DNA of 38,706 nucleotides, taken from positions 1 to 38,706 of the forward strand of contig NZ_WBKM01000078.1 in NCBI RefSeq assembly GCF_015714725.1, written 5' to 3'. Within the stretch, counting starts at the first letter, position 1, and each line of letters opens with the position of its first letter. The notes beneath the pieces were generated by a model that saw only the letters and a program-made list of their open reading frames with translations, did no database searches and was not told the DNA's origin. Below, one piece after another: positions 35,793 to 38,706 of this stretch. Both the position numbers and the translations under genes were made by a program. The DNA is from Nostoc sp. WHI. GTDB taxonomy: Bacteria > Cyanobacteriota > Cyanobacteriia > Cyanobacteriales > Nostocaceae.

Positions 35793-35855
35793 GTCATTAG
35801 TTATTGGTCATTAGTCATTAGTAACTAATAAAAGACAAATGACTAATGACATTAG
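35793..35855. repeat. STRR: CATTAGT-type heptamers upstream of hisC
   Basis: Heptamer CATTAGT units (for example GGTCATTAGTCATTAGTAAC) and inverted copies (GACTAATGAC) that can pair as a stem. It contributes the upstream in-frame ATG of hisC. Confidence 0.8.
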
Positions 35856-35883
35856 TTATGTGAGAGTTTAATATTTTACAGCT

Positions 35884-36552
35884 TCAAGGTAATTGGCAAA
35901 AGAGGTAAATTGCTTGCCAAATTTCTTCCATAACATCACCCAAGGCGTGGTCGCTGTCGAGTTCGACTAACTCCACCCAAGGACGCGAACGCGCAAAGTC
36001 CTGACTGGCTTCAATAGGGATAACTTCATCCTTCTTTCCATGCAAAATCAGGGTGGGAATGGGACGTTGCAAAAGCTCTTCTTGGTATTGAGCCGCATCT
36101 GTAACGAAATCGTAACTTAAGGGAAGCGTAGACGCAGAGCGGCTTGTCGTTAGACATTGCCCCTCCCCATAGTGGTAGATCATGATATATTTTTCTTGCT
36201 GCCAACGCTGTACTTCTTCATCGCCTAGTTTGGGCAACCAATGGGATAAAAACCCAAAAGCTGGTGCTAGCAGCACGAGACGTTGTACTTGTAAATATTG
36301 CTGTCCCAAGTGGGCAGCCGTCAAACCGCCCAAACTAGAGCCAATGAGCGTTACTGGCGTAGAATTATTACTGAATTCTGCGGCAACTTGAGTAATCTGA
36401 CGAGTGATTGTCAACTGGTAAAAATTGCCAGCATTCAAATCGGGAATTTTGAGCTTTGTTTGAATTTGAGTAAAGCGATCGCTTATATCCCTCGCTTTGG
36501 TAGATTTAGGACTAGAAGCAAAGCCGTGTAAGTAGATATACTGACTAAGCAT
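35884..36552 (-). CDS. YqiA/YcfP-like alpha/beta-fold esterase
   Basis: A 222-residue hydrolase. It opens YIYLHGFASSPKSTKA, the family signature, followed by nucleophile elbow GSSLGG (Ser73), Asp175 in HGKKDEVIP and His202 in DSDHALGD: a complete triad. The substrate is unknown (small esters). The frame is open to 36585, but the first 11 residues (MTKDDPNGKTL) come mainly from an STRR; ATG at 36552 is preferred. Residues 133-144 (CLTTSRSASTLP) are encoded by a common cyanobacterial repeat and look like an in-frame insertion on the surface between Ser and Asp. Confidence 0.85.
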   Translation of the reverse strand: MLSQYIYLHGFASSPKSTKARDISDRFTQIQTKLKIPDLNAGNFYQLTITRQITQVAAEFSNNSTPVTLIGSSLGGLTAAHLGQQYLQVQRLVLLAPAFGFLSHWLPKLGDEEVQRWQQEKYIMIYHYGEGQCLTTSRSASTLPLSYDFVTDAAQYQEELLQRPIPTLILHGKKDEVIPIEASQDFARSRPWVELVELDSDHALGDVMEEIWQAIYLFCQLP

Positions 36553-36579
36553 CAAAGTTTTCCCGTTAGGGTCGTCCTT

Positions 36580-36640
36580 AGTCATTTGTCATTAGTTTTA
36601 GACTAAGGACTAAGGACGAAGGACAAATGACAAATGACAT
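36580..36640. repeat. STRR: GGACTAA/GACAAAT heptamers with inverted arms
   Basis: GGACTAA, GGACTAA, GGACGAA and ACAAATG units in tandem. TCATTTGTCATT (from 36582) and AATGACAAATGA (about 36626) are exact inverted copies, so the repeat can fold. It lies between gor and the YqiA-like gene. Confidence 0.8.
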
Positions 36641-36642
36641 AA

Positions 36643-38019
36643 TTACCGCATGGTGACAAATTCTTCGGCTGCGGAGGGATGAATACCAACGGTGGCGTCA
36701 AAGTCTTTTTTAGTTGCGCCCATCTTCACAGCGATCGCTACACCTTGAATGATTTCAGCTGCGTGTTCACCCACCATGTGAGCGCCCAGAATTTTATCAG
36801 TGTTGCTATCAACCACCAACTTCATCATTGTTTTCTCTTGCTTACCAGTAAAACTGTGGTACATGGGGCGGAAGCGAGTGTGATAAATTGTTACGGCATC
36901 ACCGAGTTTTTCCCGTGCTTCGACTTCTGTCCAGCCGACTGTTGCGGCTTGTGGGGTGGAAAATATAGCTGTGGGCACAGTCTGATGACTGAATTCGCGG
37001 CGGTTATTTCCGAATTCACTATCGGCAAAGGCGCGACCTTCGCCAATAGCTACAGGAGTTAAATTGATTCTGTCAGTGACATCGCCAACAGCAAAAATAT
37101 TCGGTTGACTAGTTTGACTATATTCATTAACTGCGATCGCATTTGTAGTGCTGTATCCTGGCCCTTCGATAGAGCTGGGGACAAGATCAACCCTAACGTT
37201 TTCTAAACCTAGCCCATCTACATTGGGAGTTCGGCCAGTCGCTACTAAAAATACATCAGCAATTACTGGTTCTTGGTCTTCGCTTGATAAAGTCAGTTTA
37301 AACCCTTCTGGCACGCGTTGAACTTGTTTTATTACATTATTTTTAATCAACCGAATTCCGTTGTTTGTCATTCCCTCTTCAATTTCTGTACGGATGTCGT
37401 CATCAAACCCCTTCAAAATCTTTTCACCTCTGGTAATTTGCGTCACCTCAGAACCTAAACCGCGCATAATACAGGCAAATTCCGTACCGATATAACCAGC
37501 GCCAAGAATAACGATGTGTTTCGGTTGTTCTTGTAGATGAAAGATTTCGTTAGAGGTAATGCCATATTCCATCCCAGGTAAATCTGGTTTGACGGGACGC
37601 CCGCCAACAGCAATTAAAATTTTGTTTGCTGTAACTTTGCGTCCATCAACTTCCACTGTATGCGGGTCTATTAATGTGGCGCGACTGGAAATTAGTGCCA
37701 CTCCGGCTTTTTCTAGAAGGCTTATATGTAGTTTCGACAGTCGCCGAACTTCCTTATCTATAGATGTAATGAAATGTTCCCAGTCCAACTCAGGATTACC
37801 GACTTTCCAGCCATAGCCTGCGGCATCACTGAACAGTGCAGGAAAGTGAGAGCCGTACACCATGAGTTTCTTGGGAATGCAACCGCGAATCACACAAGTG
37901 CCGCCAACTAAATCATATTCAGCGATCGCCACTTTTGCCCCGTAGCTAGCCGCCCGTTTGGAAGCCGCTAAACCTCCAGAACCCGCACCAATTACAAACA
38001 GGTCGTAATCAAAAGTCAT
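36643..38019 (-). CDS. gor: glutathione-disulfide reductase
   Basis: A 458-residue FAD/NAD(P)H disulfide reductase. The FAD motif is VIGAGSGGLAASKRAA, the redox-active pair is GGTCVIRGCIPKK (Cys42, Cys47), the NADPH-site Rossmann loop is ILGAGYIGTEFA, and the C-terminal catalytic HPSAAEE is present. The Cys-x4-Cys with VIRGC and the lack of extra domains favour glutathione reductase over lipoamide or mercuric reductase. It keeps cytosolic glutathione reduced. It is a single gene with its own leader; the YqiA-like gene follows 90 bp downstream on the same strand. Confidence 0.93.
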   Translation of the reverse strand: MTFDYDLFVIGAGSGGLAASKRAASYGAKVAIAEYDLVGGTCVIRGCIPKKLMVYGSHFPALFSDAAGYGWKVGNPELDWEHFITSIDKEVRRLSKLHISLLEKAGVALISSRATLIDPHTVEVDGRKVTANKILIAVGGRPVKPDLPGMEYGITSNEIFHLQEQPKHIVILGAGYIGTEFACIMRGLGSEVTQITRGEKILKGFDDDIRTEIEEGMTNNGIRLIKNNVIKQVQRVPEGFKLTLSSEDQEPVIADVFLVATGRTPNVDGLGLENVRVDLVPSSIEGPGYSTTNAIAVNEYSQTSQPNIFAVGDVTDRINLTPVAIGEGRAFADSEFGNNRREFSHQTVPTAIFSTPQAATVGWTEVEAREKLGDAVTIYHTRFRPMYHSFTGKQEKTMMKLVVDSNTDKILGAHMVGEHAAEIIQGVAIAVKMGATKKDFDATVGIHPSAAEEFVTMR

Positions 38020-38356
38020 AAATTTATGTATCTCTTTAGCAACAAGTTAGTTCCTGAGAACTTACACAGAAAATGTGATTGAACTATATAAGGATATCCG
38101 GTGAACCCTGTGTAAGTCCTGCCCTTGATTTAATCTAGCGTTAGCAGATGTTCTCTGGTCGTAGGGAATATCACTTTTTGCTTTGGTGAATGCAGAGGCA
38201 GTAACTAAAATTATTTGTCATGTTTCTACCTCTGATGCGGGTATAAGTCTATGCTACTGCGTTGGAGCAACTAAGTTCCACAGGACTTACAGAAAATTAT
38301 GACAAAAGGAACCGCGTTTGGCGATCGCAAAGCTTCTCCTACCCCCATTAGCAGTT
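38020..38356. repeat. gene-free stretch with TGTAAGTCCTG inverted repeats
   Basis: TGTAAGTCCTG (38110-38120) and CAGGACTTACA (38281-38291) are exact inverted copies 160 bp apart, and CTTACACAG (38061) pairs with CTGTGTAAG (38108). The pattern suggests a small MITE-like element upstream of gor. No ORF is seen in it. Confidence 0.5.
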
Positions 38357-38706
38357 TTATGTGCTTGGAGAGCCAGTTGGCGGGGTAACAGGTGTAGTCT
38401 CAGTTGCCGGGGTGACAGTTGTAGTCTCAGTTGCCGGGGTGACAGTTGTAGTCTCAGTTGCCGGGGTTACAGGTGTAGTCTCAGTTGCCGGGGTTACAGG
38501 TGTAGTCTCAGTTGCCGGGGTTACAGGTGTAGTCTCAGTTGCCGGGGTTACAGGTGTAGTCTCAGTTGCCGGGGTTACAGGTGTAGTCTCAGTTGCCGGG
38601 GTTACAGGTGTAGTCTCAGTTGCCGGGGTTACAGGTGTAGTCTCAGTTGGCGGAGTAACAGTTGTAGTCTCAGTTGGCGGGGTGACAGTTGTAGTCTCAG
38701 TTGGCG
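38357..38706 (-). CDS. 3' end of a gene encoding a Pro/Thr nonapeptide-repeat tail (partial)
   Basis: The - strand is open from the window edge to TAA at 38357-38359, giving 115 residues with no start codon in the window. It is made of about twelve 9-residue repeats, PVTPATETT and variants (TVTPPTETT towards the upstream side), ending PPTGSPST. The underlying 27-bp unit (GTAGTCTCAGTTGCCGGGG plus 8 bases on the + strand) is almost identical in the middle copies. Such tails are usually extracellular or periplasmic spacers; the protein itself cannot be identified from here. Confidence 0.8.
   Translation of the reverse strand, partial: PTETTTVTPPTETTTVTPPTETTPVTPATETTPVTPATETTPVTPATETTPVTPATETTPVTPATETTPVTPATETTPVTPATETTTVTPATETTTVTPATETTPVTPPTGSPST

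Noticed and set aside
38375..38706. CRISPR-like regular repeat
   Set aside because: The 27-bp units are directly adjacent with no spacers and keep an open reading frame on the - strand (PVTPATETT). It is a coding tandem repeat.

Overview
The window is chromosomal DNA of a filamentous, Nostoc/Anabaena-like cyanobacterium. The evidence is many HIP1-type palindromes (GCGATCGC and overlapping forms), several 7-bp short tandemly repeated repeats (STRR) between genes, an SLH-domain outer-membrane porin, a CyaC-type hybrid sensor kinase/adenylate cyclase, and cyanobacterial versions of purD, hisC and glutathione reductase. No rRNA, CRISPR array or prophage was seen. One tRNA (Gly, UCC) is present.

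Left part (1-6.8 kb, + strand). A small conserved hypothetical gene is followed by a single-domain clan AA aspartic protease. Two 107/110-identical copies of a foldback repeat flank the protease gene, and its 3' end is duplicated around the second copy. Next is the most notable locus: a TPR-CHAT caspase-like protease with eleven near-identical 102-bp TPR units, a small helical protein, and a coiled-coil protein with two C-terminal membrane helices. The set resembles the CATRA (caspase and TPR repeat associated) conflict systems proposed by comparative genomics. The 5' end of the TPR gene is broken by a stop codon and a frameshifting deletion.

Middle part (6.9-21.3 kb). This looks like an uptake and oxidation island for organosulfur (sulfonate-like) compounds. 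On the - strand, in order of transcription, are an SLH porin, a methyltransferase, an NtaA/DszA/SnaA-type flavin monooxygenase, an amidohydrolase, an esterase, an aldo/keto reductase, an SsuA-like lipoprotein and an ABC exporter. The SsuC-like permease and SsuB-like ATPase are divergent on the + strand, about 10 kb from their likely binding protein. A MITE, short tandem repeats and two 41-nt hairpins lie between these genes.

Right part (21.8-38.7 kb). Mostly housekeeping and signalling genes: an exported single-cysteine MsrA, an OmpR-type response regulator, purD, an M23 peptidase, an IS200/IS605 element with intact tnpA and a gutted tnpB, tRNA-Gly with terminator, a TonB-like protein with eleven 8-residue repeats, cyaC, a GNAT acetyltransferase, an unrecognised cyanobacterial gene, hisC, a YqiA-like esterase and gor. 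At the right edge is the 3' end of a gene encoding twelve PVTPATETT-like 9-residue repeats; its start is outside the window.

A recurring theme is small repeats invading or expanding inside genes: the TPR array, the two Pro/Thr arrays, apparent in-frame insertions in cyaC and the YqiA-like gene, and STRRs that supply possible extra start codons. All functional calls are by reading motifs; no database search was run.
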